DNA from: Betaproteobacteria bacterium
GTDB lineage: Bacteria > Pseudomonadota > Gammaproteobacteria > Burkholderiales > Rhodocyclaceae
DNA: 64,000 bases
NCBI GenBank assembly: GCA_009781175.1
Contig: WQYQ01000001.1
Coordinates: forward strand, 248,001-312,000
Reading direction: 5' to 3'
Shown here piece after piece: positions 19,670-28,860 of this stretch. Below the pieces are notes generated by a model, which worked only from the letters and a program-made list of their open reading frames with translations, searched no databases and was not told where the DNA came from. Position numbers and translations under genes: made by a program. Position 1 is the first letter of the stretch. Every line of letters starts with the position of its first letter.

Positions 19670-21348
19670 GTTTTGACCGCCAATTGGTAAGGGATTTGAT
19701 GAAAGGAGATGCCGCGCTTGGCGAGGCCAGACTTATCGAAGCGCGTCCATGCGCCATAGACCGCTTTGCCGCCAGCGAAATCAGGCAAGGCTTTGGTCAA
19801 AACCAAATTCAGATGATTCAGCGTGCGCGAGTTCAGCACGTTGCCACCGTGTTCCGATTTGTCTTTCAGGATGCCGTTGTAGAGCAAATAAATCGCGCGG
19901 CCTTCGTGCACGCCCAGCAGCGGCGAATCCGCCGCACCAGCGTAGCCAGTGCCAGTTTCAGCAAACCAGACGAATTCGGCCAGCTGGGCGAATTTCACGT
20001 CAGCGCGGATTTGGCCGTCGGCGTCGAACAGGGGTTCGGCGGACAAGCGGCAGAACTGGAAGCCGCCGCCAAGGCCCTGCACTTCTTCACCCTTAGCATT
20101 TAAGTAACCTGCGCTGGCTCGTGCCACGCGGCTTGCCGTCACCTTTGTCGCCACCTTCGGCAACATCTCGACCTGAATGAATCGGCGCGAACCGCCGTCC
20201 TCGGCGTTCTGTTTGAGTACCGCATGGCCTGTTGTGCCGGAACCGGCAAAGCTATCGAGAACAATCGAGTCCTTGTCCGTAGCGATTTGCAGGATGCGCT
20301 GGATCAGGCGGGTGGGTTTAGGTGTGATAAAAACGTCATCGGAGGTATCGAAATCAACAATTTCCAAAAGCTCTTTTTTTGCTTCCTGGGTGTGTCCTAC
20401 GTCTTTGTAAAACCACATCGTCTGCGGTATCACCCCGTCCTTCACATCCGACAGATAACGCTTAAGACGAGGCATGTTGTTACCAGACTCACCCCACCAA
20501 ATACGCCCCTCTTGATCGAGACGATCAAAATTCACCTTTGATACTCGCCAGTACATTCCTTTTCCAGGGCCCGGTATGACTCGACCTGACGGGCAGGTAA
20601 CTGGGTAAGTTCCTTCAGAATAGTAATTGCGCGCCTGTAAGTCCCCTGAAGTCCATGGGCCGCGCGGATCTGCGTCATCGTTTTTGTAGCGCGCTTTTGC
20701 GTCATCCCCGCGTGGCAAGAGATTTGGCTTCCACTTATCTGCATTCGCCGCGTATACGACGATGTAATCGTGATCCTCAGAAAGATGACGAGCGGAGTTT
20801 TTTGGCGAGAAAATCTTCTGCCAAAGCACTGTCGTTACAAAGTTCTTCGCCCCGAAAACTTCATCCATCAACAACCGTAGCGTTGCCACCTCGTTGTCGT
20901 CGATAGAAACGAAGATTGCTCCATCCTCACGCAGGAACTGCTTCAGCAGCACCAGCCGCGGATACATCATGCACAGCCAGCGGTCGTGCCGGTCCAGCGT
21001 CTCGCCTTCCTTGCCCACCACTTCGCCCAGCCATTTGCGAATTTCCGGGCTGTTGACGTTGTCGTTATAGACCCAGCCCTCGTTGCCAGTGTTGTACGGC
21101 GGGTCGATGTAGATGCACTTCACTTGCCCCGCATAGCGCGGCAGCAGTGCTTTCAGGGCGTGGAGATTGTCGCCTTGGACAATGAGATTTTGAGTCGCTC
21201 CGGCTTGAAGGCCGGAGATTCCTGGATACGATGCAGGGGAGCCTTCGGCTCCGTAAACGATTGCCTCGCAATCCCCGTCATGAATGACGGGGATTGCGCT
21301 CGACGCGTGTTCAGAGGAAAGATCTCTCTCTTGCAGGTTCCGTGCCAC
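19660..21348 (-). CDS. mod: Type III restriction-modification methyltransferase (Mod), 5' end disrupted by an insert; annotated ORF uses a GTG in an aberrant frame
   Basis: Motif IV YIDPPYNTGNEGWVYNDN, motif I DSFAGSGTTGHAV; N-terminal ~52 codons derive from the hairpin-rich insert, native N-terminus out of frame at 21311-21442. Confidence 0.85.
   Translation of the reverse strand: MARNLQERDLSSEHASSAIPVIHDGDCEAIVYGAEGSPASYPGISGLQAGATQNLIVQGDNLHALKALLPRYAGQVKCIYIDPPYNTGNEGWVYNDNVNSPEIRKWLGEVVGKEGETLDRHDRWLCMMYPRLVLLKQFLREDGAIFVSIDDNEVATLRLLMDEVFGAKNFVTTVLWQKIFSPKNSARHLSEDHDYIVVYAANADKWKPNLLPRGDDAKARYKNDDADPRGPWTSGDLQARNYYSEGTYPVTCPSGRVIPGPGKGMYWRVSKVNFDRLDQEGRIWWGESGNNMPRLKRYLSDVKDGVIPQTMWFYKDVGHTQEAKKELLEIVDFDTSDDVFITPKPTRLIQRILQIATDKDSIVLDSFAGSGTTGHAVLKQNAEDGGSRRFIQVEMLPKVATKVTASRVARASAGYLNAKGEEVQGLGGGFQFCRLSAEPLFDADGQIRADVKFAQLAEFVWFAETGTGYAGAADSPLLGVHEGRAIYLLYNGILKDKSEHGGNVLNSRTLNHLNLVLTKALPDFAGGKAVYGAWTRFDKSGLAKRGISFHQIPYQLAVKTWF
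21190..21335 (-). mobile_element. MITE-like element resembling an IS200/IS605 (TnpB-type) end, inserted in mod
   Basis: Three successive hairpins: CTCCGGC-ttgaag-GCCGGAG (21198-21217), GGAGCC-ttc-GGCTCC (21238-21252), CGCAATCCCCGTCAT-ga-ATGACGGGGATTGCG (21267-21298); minus-strand end ...GCCGGAGCGACTCAA abuts conserved NLIVQGDN. Outer boundary approximate. Confidence 0.65.
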
Positions 21349-21442
21349 AACTCAAGCCTGGCACGGCTTCGAGCAGACGGAACGGCACTTCCTTGTGATG
21401 TTTGACGACGGCCTCTTTGCCGATCCAGTTCAATGTTGGCAT
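21311..21442 (-). pseudogene. mod: Native N-terminal fragment of type III mod (43 codons then premature TGA)
   Basis: Manual translation: MPTLNWIGKEAVVKHHKEVPFRLLEAVPGLSCGTEPARERSFL*; first 35 aa match the remembered conserved N-terminus of this Mod family; frame differs from ORF 19660-21348. Confidence 0.8.
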
Positions 21443-21534
21443 TCGCCCATTTCCTCAAGCTTTGCGCGACGGCGGGTGACGCTGTGGCGGCTGTAATCGG
21501 TGTCGATGCACAAGCGGAGCCCGAAACTAGCCAC

Positions 21535-21572
21535 CGAAAAAAAGAACGCCTCCTTCACGGAGGCGCTCTTTT
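21535..21572 (-). terminator. Rho-independent terminator of the acyl-CoA dehydrogenase gene region (orientation inferred)
   Basis: Plus-strand AAAAAAAGAACGCCTCC-TTCAC-GGAGGCGCTCTTTT; lies just 3' of the minus-strand ORF ending 21587 only if read outward. Confidence 0.7.
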
Positions 21573-21586
21573 CAAACGCGGCTGGG

Positions 21587-23380
21587 CTAGAAGGCTTCCT
21601 GGTCGAGGGCCAATGCGCCTGCTGCGCCTTCGGTAACAATCTGAGCCAAACCTTCGGCCTGGCTCATCATGTGATCGGCAAAGAAGCGCGCGGTAACGAT
21701 CTTCGCTTTGTAGAAGGCTGCCTCGCTATCGCCTTGGGCGAGTTTGCGCTGTGCGATGCTGGCTCCACGCGCCAATTGCCAACCGCCCACGACGATGCCT
21801 ATCAGTTTGAGGAATGGCACGGCGCCAACCGAAACAGCCTTGATGTCTTTCGCATAGTTCGCGACGATGTAGTCGACACAGCGCTCCATCGCGGCAACGG
21901 CGCGTGCCAGCGCCGCGCCGATCCGCTTCAGATCCGCGTCCGATTCGGTCTCAAGCTCAAGCGCAAGTTTGCGCATCATGCCCACCACCGCTTTAACGGT
22001 GGCGCCGCCCTCGCGCGCGATCTTCCGGCCGATCAGATCGTTTGCCTGGATGCCCGTCGTGCCTTCATAGATTGCCGCAATCCGCGCATCGCGCAGGTAT
22101 TGCGCCGCGCCGGTTTCTTCGATGAAGCCCATGCCACCGTGTACTTGAATGCCCAGCGAAGCGACCTCGATGCCGGTTTCGGTGCACCAGCCTTTGACGA
22201 CCGGGATCATCAGATCGACGAAAGCCTGATTTCGCGCGCGTTGCTCGGGGTCCGAACTGCGCTGAGCTTTATCGATCCCAGCTGCCACCACGAGCACCAA
22301 TGCACGCATGGCCTCGGTATTCGAGCGCATCAGCATCAGCATCCGACGGATATCCGAATGCGCAATGATGGGAACCCGCGGGCCGCCACGCACGCCGGCT
22401 TCGAAACCTTGAATGCGGTCGCGCGCGTAGGAGGCCGCTTTCTGATACGCGCGCTCCGAAATCGAGAGTCCCTCCAGGCCAACGTTGAAACGCGCGAGGT
22501 TCATCATGATGAACATGTATTCCAGGCCGCGATTCGCTTCGCCGACGAGGTAGCCTGTCGCGCCGCCCTTGTCGCCGAATGCCAGCACGCAGGTCGGGCT
22601 CGCATGAATGCCGAGCTTGTGTTCGATCGAGACGCACTGCACATCATTGCGTGCGCCAAGCGAACCATCTTTGTTCACAAGGAACTTCGGCACCACGAAG
22701 AGCGAGATCCCCTTCACGCCCTCGGGCGCATCGGGCAGGCGGGCCAGCACGAGGTGCACAATGTTTTCCGTCAGATCGTGCTCGCCGTAGGTGATGAAAA
22801 TTTTCTGGCCGAAAACATGGTAGGAGCCATCGGCCTGCGGCACAGCGCGCGAACGAACCGCCGACAGGTCGGACCCCGCTTGCGGTTCGGTCAGGTTCAT
22901 CGTCCCTGTCCATTCGCCCGAAATCATCCTCGGCAGGAAACGTTCTTTCAACTCATGCGATCCGCACAACTCAAGCGCTTCGATCGCGCCCTGGGTCAAC
23001 ATCGGACACAGACAGAAAGCCATGTTGGCCGACTTGAACATCTCGTTGATCGCAGTCGCGATCACGACCGGCAAAGCCTGACCGCCGAATTCCTGGCGGC
23101 AGCTGATCGAAGACCAGCCGCCGTCGGTAAAGCCCTTGTAAGCCTCTTTCCAACCGCTAGGCGTCGTCACCACGCCGTTATTCCAGTGCGCGCCTTCCTG
23201 GTCTCCGCTGTGGTTGATCGGCGCCAGCACACCGCTTGCGAACTTCCCGCCTTCTTCAAGAATGGCGCTGACCAAATCGCTCGAAACTTCTTCACAGCCC
23301 GGAAGTTGCGCGACTTCCTGCAAACCGGCGAGTTCGTTCAAGACGAACTGCATGTCACGGATCGGTGCGGTAAAACTCAT
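21587..23380 (-). CDS. Acyl-CoA dehydrogenase (long form with C-terminal domain)
   Basis: GTMNLTEPQAGSDLSAVRSRA, IQVHGGMGFIEETGAAQYLRDARIAAIYEGTTGIQANDLIGRK; start trimmed to MSFTAPIRD. Confidence 0.95.
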   Translation of the reverse strand: MSFTAPIRDMQFVLNELAGLQEVAQLPGCEEVSSDLVSAILEEGGKFASGVLAPINHSGDQEGAHWNNGVVTTPSGWKEAYKGFTDGGWSSISCRQEFGGQALPVVIATAINEMFKSANMAFCLCPMLTQGAIEALELCGSHELKERFLPRMISGEWTGTMNLTEPQAGSDLSAVRSRAVPQADGSYHVFGQKIFITYGEHDLTENIVHLVLARLPDAPEGVKGISLFVVPKFLVNKDGSLGARNDVQCVSIEHKLGIHASPTCVLAFGDKGGATGYLVGEANRGLEYMFIMMNLARFNVGLEGLSISERAYQKAASYARDRIQGFEAGVRGGPRVPIIAHSDIRRMLMLMRSNTEAMRALVLVVAAGIDKAQRSSDPEQRARNQAFVDLMIPVVKGWCTETGIEVASLGIQVHGGMGFIEETGAAQYLRDARIAAIYEGTTGIQANDLIGRKIAREGGATVKAVVGMMRKLALELETESDADLKRIGAALARAVAAMERCVDYIVANYAKDIKAVSVGAVPFLKLIGIVVGGWQLARGASIAQRKLAQGDSEAAFYKAKIVTARFFADHMMSQAEGLAQIVTEGAAGALALDQEAF

Positions 23381-23426
23381 CTGTGTTCCTCCCGAAATAA
23401 ACATGCGGCAACAGCACCGCGTTTCT

Positions 23427-24089
23427 CTATTTATTCATCAGAAAACGACGATCATCGAAACTGGCAACCCAGCCCGGCCAGTACACAATCAGCAGCGTGA
23501 TCGTCAGACCGCTCAGCCAGGCTTCTCCGAAACCAAGCATCAGAAAATACGGAAAATAATTTTGCAGCAAGTACGTCAGCGTTTCACCCTGAAACGCCAA
23601 AACGGCTGTCGCCACGCAGCCGATTGCCAACATCACCAGCCCCGCCACGAGGAAGGTATTGAGGAAAATAAAAACGAAAATATGATTGGGAAGATGGCGT
23701 TGCAGCCAGCGGTCCGCGCCCGATGTCAGCCATGCGGGGAACAGCCCGAGCAGGACGAAGTTGAACGGCCACGCCCACACGTCTCCACCATGCAGCCAAC
23801 ACGCCGCAAGGCTTGCCACCACCAATGCGGCAAGCGCCACGCCGCGCCCGAATATCAGGACGCAAGCAGTCACGCCAAGAAAATGAAATGCCAGGCCCGA
23901 AGATAGATGCGGCCCCATCGACCACAACAGCGTCAGCACCATCGTTGTGCCAATGAGCCGGTTCGGAACCGGCCCCAGGATCAGACTTTTCCACGCCACT
24001 CGGCGCCAATCGGACCACAGCGCCCAGACGATCAGCGCCATGCAGAGCAACGCTGTTCCTTCAGGCAGGGACTGGAGCGTGAATTCCAT
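23427..24089 (-). CDS. CbiM-like/energy-coupling-factor-type integral membrane protein
   Basis: Multi-TM; GPHLSSGLAFHFLGVTACVLIFGRGVALAAL similar to CbiM-family signature. Confidence 0.65.
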   Translation of the reverse strand: MEFTLQSLPEGTALLCMALIVWALWSDWRRVAWKSLILGPVPNRLIGTTMVLTLLWSMGPHLSSGLAFHFLGVTACVLIFGRGVALAALVVASLAACWLHGGDVWAWPFNFVLLGLFPAWLTSGADRWLQRHLPNHIFVFIFLNTFLVAGLVMLAIGCVATAVLAFQGETLTYLLQNYFPYFLMLGFGEAWLSGLTITLLIVYWPGWVASFDDRRFLMNK

Positions 24090-24105
24090 GTCCCCGTTCC
24101 CCTGC

Positions 24106-25041
24106 TCAAGCCACGGCCGCCGTCAATTGCGGGACGAGTTCGAACAGATCGCCGACCAGACCGTAGTCGGCCACGCCGAAGATCGGCGCTTCCGAGTCCT
24201 TATTGATGGCAACGATCACCTTCGAATCCTTCATGCCGGCCAGATGCTGAATCGCGCCAGAGATCCCGATCGCGATGTAAAGCTGTGGCGCGACGACCTT
24301 GCCCGTCTGCCCGACCTGGTAGTCGTTCGGCACATAACCCGCGTCGACGGCCGCGCGCGACGCGCCCAGGGCCGCACCGAGTTTGTCGGCCAGCGGTTCG
24401 AGCAAGGAATGGAAGTTTTCGCCATTCCCCAAACCGCGCCCGCCAGAAACGATAATTTTCGCCGCGCCAAGCTCGGGACGCGCGCTGACGGTCAATTCAC
24501 GTCCGATGAGTTTCGACACCCCTTGATCGGCTTCGGGCGCAACCGGCTCGATTGCTGCGGAACCGCCGTCCGCCGGCGCCGCATCGAAAGCCGCCGCGCG
24601 CACGGTCAGCAACTTGACCGGATCGGGACTCTGCACCGTCGCCAGCGCGTTACCCGCGTAAATCGGGCGCACGAAAGTATCCGCGGACTCGACCGCGATG
24701 ATGTCGGAAATCTGGGCCGCATCGAGCAAGGCCGAAAGACGCGGCATGAAGTTTTTGCCGAAAGCGCTGGCAGGCGCCGCGATGTGGCTGTATTCGCCCG
24801 CATGCGCGGCAATCAGCGCGGCCAAATTCTCGGCAAGCTGATCGCCGTACTGCGGCGCGTCCGCCACGCGGACCTTGGCGATGCCGGGGATTTTCGCCGC
24901 GGCCTTGGCCGCCTCGGCACAATTATGTCCCGCCACCAGAATATGGACTTCGCCGCCAATCTGGCCGGCGGCGGTAACGATGTTGCATGTCGCAGCCTTC
25001 AACGAAGCATTGTCGTGTTCAGCAATAACGAGGATGGTCAT
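24106..25041 (-). CDS. etfA: Electron transfer flavoprotein subunit alpha
   Basis: C-terminal FAD motif [58 protein letters not shown]. Confidence 0.97.
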   Translation of the reverse strand: MTILVIAEHDNASLKAATCNIVTAAGQIGGEVHILVAGHNCAEAAKAAAKIPGIAKVRVADAPQYGDQLAENLAALIAAHAGEYSHIAAPASAFGKNFMPRLSALLDAAQISDIIAVESADTFVRPIYAGNALATVQSPDPVKLLTVRAAAFDAAPADGGSAAIEPVAPEADQGVSKLIGRELTVSARPELGAAKIIVSGGRGLGNGENFHSLLEPLADKLGAALGASRAAVDAGYVPNDYQVGQTGKVVAPQLYIAIGISGAIQHLAGMKDSKVIVAINKDSEAPIFGVADYGLVGDLFELVPQLTAAVA

Positions 25042-25052
25042 ATCTGTTTCCC

Positions 25053-25802
25053 TTACAGCACTTTGGCTTCGTTCTTGAGCTTCGCGACGAGTTCCTGCAC
25101 GTCGGCAACCTTGACCCCGCCAGCCCGCTTCGGCGGCTCGACCACTTTGAGCGTTTTCAGACGCGGGGCCGGGTCAACGCCGAGCGCTTCCGGTTTAAGC
25201 GTTTCGAGCGGTTTTTTCTTCGCCTTCATGATGTTCGGCAAGGTCGCGTAACGCGGCTCGTTCAGACGCAAATCGGTCGTCACGATCGCGGGCAGCTTCA
25301 GCTCGACGGTTTCGAGACCGCCGTCAACTTCACGCATGACCGTCACGTTTCCGCCTTCAATGTGTACCTTGGAGGCGAAAGTCGCCTGAGGCCAGCCGAG
25401 CAATGCGGCAAGAATCTGGCCAACCTGGTTGGAATCGTCATCGATGGCCTGCTTACCAAGAATGACCAGCGTCGGCTGTTCTTTCTCGACAACGGCCTTG
25501 AGCAATTTGGCAACCGCGAGCGGCTGGAGTTCGACATCGGTTTCCACCAGGATCGAACGGTCGATACCGATCGCCATCGCTGTGCGCAGTGTTTCCTGCG
25601 AAGCCGTCGTGCCGCATGACACCGCAACCGTCTCCGTGGCAATGCCCGCCTCACGCAAACGCACCGCCTCTTCGACCGAGATTTCGTCGAACGGGTTCAT
25701 CGACATCTTGACGTTGGCCAAATCGACGCCAGAACCGTCTGCCTTGACACGAACCTTGACGTTGTAGTCAATCACTCGTTTGATTGGAACCAAAATCTTC
25801 AA
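25053..25802 (-). CDS. etfB: Electron transfer flavoprotein subunit beta (likely TTG start)
   Basis: [62 protein letters not shown] upstream of TTG. Confidence 0.96.
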   Translation of the reverse strand: MKILVPIKRVIDYNVKVRVKADGSGVDLANVKMSMNPFDEISVEEAVRLREAGIATETVAVSCGTTASQETLRTAMAIGIDRSILVETDVELQPLAVAKLLKAVVEKEQPTLVILGKQAIDDDSNQVGQILAALLGWPQATFASKVHIEGGNVTVMREVDGGLETVELKLPAIVTTDLRLNEPRYATLPNIMKAKKKPLETLKPEALGVDPAPRLKTLKVVEPPKRAGGVKVADVQELVAKLKNEAKVL

Positions 25803-25919
25803 AATTCCTCTCCTCCAAACATAAAGTCCCGCATTGACGCAATGCGTATATCTCAACCATCCACTTCGCCACGAAGGGCGGAGCTTGCACTCAAACCATA
25901 GTCACGCCGCGATTCCGAA

Positions 25920-25947
25920 TTGACACTGATCGGACAATCACCATACT
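25920..25947 (+). promoter_or_regulatory. Candidate sigma70-like promoter of the TetR-family gene
   Basis: TTGACA (25920-25925), 16-bp spacer, CATACT (25942-25947). Confidence 0.5.
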
Positions 25948-25948
25948 C

Positions 25949-25972
25949 TAGCGTATGTAACCTTATACGCTA
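25949..25972. promoter_or_regulatory. 24-bp inverted repeat, candidate TetR-family operator
   Basis: TAGCGTAT-GTAACCTT-ATACGCTA, perfect 8-bp arms between divergent etfB and tetR-type gene. Confidence 0.65.
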
Positions 25973-26008
25973 TTGCATGGACCCCCCCAAGTCAAGCACA
26001 CAGGCCAA

Positions 26009-26668
26009 ATGCAATCCACCCTACCCAAAAACCGAGCCGCCAAGAGCCGCTCCAGCCTTGATCGAAAAGCCTGGATTCACGCTGCCAATGACGCACTCGC
26101 CGAAGAAGGACTCGCCGGTCTGCGTGTCGAAATCCTTGCAAAACGCTGCGGCGTCACCAAGGGAAGCTTCTATTGGCATTTCCGCGATCGTCAGGAGTTG
26201 CTCGATGAAGTGCTGGCGCAGTGGAAAGAAGGCCGGATTCGTGATGTCAGCAAGCAGGCCAAAAGCGAAATCGGCCAGGAGCGCGCAAGTATCATCCGCG
26301 CGATCGAATTGTATTCCGCATCGCGCAATCGCCGCGGCATTCAAATCGAACTTGCGATTCGCGATTGGGCGCGACGCGACCCCAAAGCCGCGGCCATCGT
26401 CGCGGAAGTCGATGCGTGGCGCCTGAAGCGCACCCAAAATATGTTTACCGATGCGGGCTTCAGCGAAGCGGAAGCCAAGATCCGTTCGCTCCTTTTTTAT
26501 GCCTATGCGTTCGGATCGAGCCTGATGATCTACGAACAGTTCGACGAAGACATCGGCGCGCTGCGCACGCGGATCGCCGAGTTTATTGCGGAGAATCAGT
26601 CCCAGCCTGGAGGTAACGGGCCAAGCCAGACAATGCCGCCACAGCATTCGCTCCAGTCTGTTGAATGA
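26009..26668 (+). CDS. TetR/AcrR family transcriptional regulator
   Basis: N-terminal HTH: IHAANDALAEEGLAGLRVEILAKRCGVTKGSFYWHFRDRQELLDEVL. Confidence 0.93.
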   Translation: MQSTLPKNRAAKSRSSLDRKAWIHAANDALAEEGLAGLRVEILAKRCGVTKGSFYWHFRDRQELLDEVLAQWKEGRIRDVSKQAKSEIGQERASIIRAIELYSASRNRRGIQIELAIRDWARRDPKAAAIVAEVDAWRLKRTQNMFTDAGFSEAEAKIRSLLFYAYAFGSSLMIYEQFDEDIGALRTRIAEFIAENQSQPGGNGPSQTMPPQHSLQSVE

Positions 26669-27380
26669 CGGCATCAAGCTCCAAGCCACGCAGATCCGCG
26701 ATGATCTGCGCATAGCGTCTAATTTCTTCGGGTAGCGACGGGCCTTGTGACCGCCAAGCGGGGGGAATGTCCGGGCCGTCGGTTTCCAATACGATGCTTT
26801 CGAGCGGAAGCGTCGCGGCTAAATGCCGGACGCGTTTCGACCCCGCATAAGTCATCGCGCCACCAAAACCGAGCTTGAAGCCCAAGCCAATGAAGGCTTC
26901 GGCCTGTTGAATGCTGCCATTGAAGGCATGCGCGATACCGCCGCGTGGACGGTAATAGCGCAGTTGCTTGAGCACCGCGTCTTGCGCACGGCGCACATGC
27001 AGCAGTACGGGCAGATCAAAATCGCGCGCCAGTTCAAGCTGTTGGACGTAAAACCGCTCCATCCGCGCGCGGTCCAGTCCCTCGACATAGAAATCCAGGC
27101 CAATCTCCCCCACCGCAACGGCGCCGCCTCGTTCAAGCCGGGCGCGCACGGCATCGAGCGCATCATCCTTCTGCGCATCGACATACATCGGATGAATGCC
27201 AAACGCTGGCGCCACATCATGGTATGTCGAAGCCAAGCGGTCGAGCGCAGAAAAATTCGCGGGTGCAACCGCCGGTACGACAAAAACATGCACGCCCGCA
27301 TTGCGGGCGTTTTGCATCACAACATTGCGGTTTTCTTCAAACTCGCGCGCATCCAAATGGATATGCGTGTCGACCAACAT
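26583..27380 (-). CDS. TatD family hydrolase
   Basis: MLVDTHIHLDAREFEEN, GIHPMYV, VGEIGLDFY, LHVRRAQD, LETDGPDIPP. Confidence 0.93.
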   Translation of the reverse strand: MLVDTHIHLDAREFEENRNVVMQNARNAGVHVFVVPAVAPANFSALDRLASTYHDVAPAFGIHPMYVDAQKDDALDAVRARLERGGAVAVGEIGLDFYVEGLDRARMERFYVQQLELARDFDLPVLLHVRRAQDAVLKQLRYYRPRGGIAHAFNGSIQQAEAFIGLGFKLGFGGAMTYAGSKRVRHLAATLPLESIVLETDGPDIPPAWRSQGPSLPEEIRRYAQIIADLRGLELDAVIQQTGANAVAALSGLARYLQAGTDSPQ

Positions 27381-27384
27381 CGAT

Positions 27385-28194
27385 TCAACCCATGACCCAG
27401 CGCGGCAGACGTTTCTCGATGAAAGCGTCGATACCCTCCGCGGTATCTTCTTCCATCGCATTGCAGGCCATCGTTTCACTCGCTGCCTGATACGCGGCTT
27501 CAATGCCCATTTCGAGCTGGCGATAGAAAAGCCGCTTACCCGCCGCGACGGCAGCGGGCGGTTTGCCGGCGATCTGCGTTGCGAGGCGCCAAACTTCGAT
27601 ATCGAGTTCTGTCGCGGGCACGACCCGGTTGACCAAGCCTCGTTCGAGCGCCCGCTCAGCCGAAATAAAATCGCCCGTCACGAGCATTTCGAAAGCTTGT
27701 TTACGCAACAGATTGCGTGACAGCCCAACCCCCGGCGTCGCGCAAAACAAGCCGACATTGATCCCGGACACCGCAAAGCGCGCGCTGTCCGCCGCAACCG
27801 CCAGATCGCACATCGAAACGAGTTGGCATCCCCCCGCGGTGGCAACCCCATGCACCCGTGCAATCACAGGCTGCGGCAGCGCCAACAAACTTGTCATAAG
27901 TTTTGAGCAACGCGTAAAGAGCACTTGCTGGAAATCCTTGCGGTAATTCGCGCGCATTTCCTTCAGATCATGGCCCGCGCAGAAGGCTTTGCCCTTTGCG
28001 GCAATCACGACGACACGGATCAGTCTGTCTGTGGCCAGACGGTCGATTTCGACTTGCAGCGCTTTGAGCATCCCCTCCGACAACGGATTGAATTGAGCCG
28101 GCCGGTTTAGCGTCAGCGTCGCTATGTAACCGGAATCACTACGCAGAACATAAGACTTGTTATTCAAATCAGCGTTCATTTTCGTCTCACTCAT
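27385..28194 (-). CDS. Enoyl-CoA hydratase/isomerase family protein
   Basis: IATLTLNRPAQFNPLSEGMLKAL, KGKAFCAGHDLKEM, HGVATAGGCQLVSMCDLAVAAD. Confidence 0.93.
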   Translation of the reverse strand: MSETKMNADLNNKSYVLRSDSGYIATLTLNRPAQFNPLSEGMLKALQVEIDRLATDRLIRVVVIAAKGKAFCAGHDLKEMRANYRKDFQQVLFTRCSKLMTSLLALPQPVIARVHGVATAGGCQLVSMCDLAVAADSARFAVSGINVGLFCATPGVGLSRNLLRKQAFEMLVTGDFISAERALERGLVNRVVPATELDIEVWRLATQIAGKPPAAVAAGKRLFYRQLEMGIEAAYQAASETMACNAMEEDTAEGIDAFIEKRLPRWVMG

Positions 28195-28263
28195 CGATTC
28201 GGTATTGAAACATGGTAGGCCACACCCCATTCCCATTCGGACGCGGTAGCTCAATGACGGCAC

Positions 28264-28860
28264 TCAGGCTGTTCCACAAACCTCCGGCAGCGCGTGGGTC
28301 AGCCAGGCGCGAATCTGTTCGGACAAGGCATCCGTCGCCTCACGCAAAGCCTTCACGCCCGCGGCCGGATCCGCCGACTCGGCGGGCCGGCGCACATCGA
28401 AACTATCGTGCAGATAAATCTGATCCAAACGCTCGCCGCGCAAGCTGATGCTGCCCGAAATCAAGACGCTGCTGGCGCCTTGCGCATCGAACAGCTGAGT
28501 GAATTCCTCAAGCCGCACGGAAAGTTTGCAGTTGCTCATCGCGCCAACCGCCAAATCGCGCGCCAGCACGGGTTCGATAAGCTGCGCGGGCGTTGCCGCC
28601 CAGCGGTTCTCGGCGAAACTCCGGCGTTCGTTCGGACCCGCATCGGTATAGCGGTACTGCATATCGAGCCCATTCAGCCAGGGGGCCGCAAACACCTCAA
28701 CGCGGCGCAGCGGTACAGCGGTTGGCGTCGGATTGGGCGCCGCAGGCAAACCCAGGTCATACACCGCAAGCGCTGCGAGCGGCCGGGGCGGACTGACGCA
28801 GGCTCCCAGCATCAAACTCAGAATTCCAAGCGACACAGTGCAAAGTAAGCTTCTCATCAT
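28264..28860 (-). CDS. ABC-type transport auxiliary lipoprotein (MlaD/PqiB-associated)
   Basis: Lipobox LGAC after hydrophobic signal; operon with MCE, ATPase and permease genes. Confidence 0.85.
   Translation of the reverse strand: MMRSLLCTVSLGILSLMLGACVSPPRPLAALAVYDLGLPAAPNPTPTAVPLRRVEVFAAPWLNGLDMQYRYTDAGPNERRSFAENRWAATPAQLIEPVLARDLAVGAMSNCKLSVRLEEFTQLFDAQGASSVLISGSISLRGERLDQIYLHDSFDVRRPAESADPAAGVKALREATDALSEQIRAWLTHALPEVCGTA

Noticed and set aside
21500-23500. 666-aa plus-strand ORF
   Set aside because: Antisense of the conserved acyl-CoA dehydrogenase; composition typical of a shadow ORF
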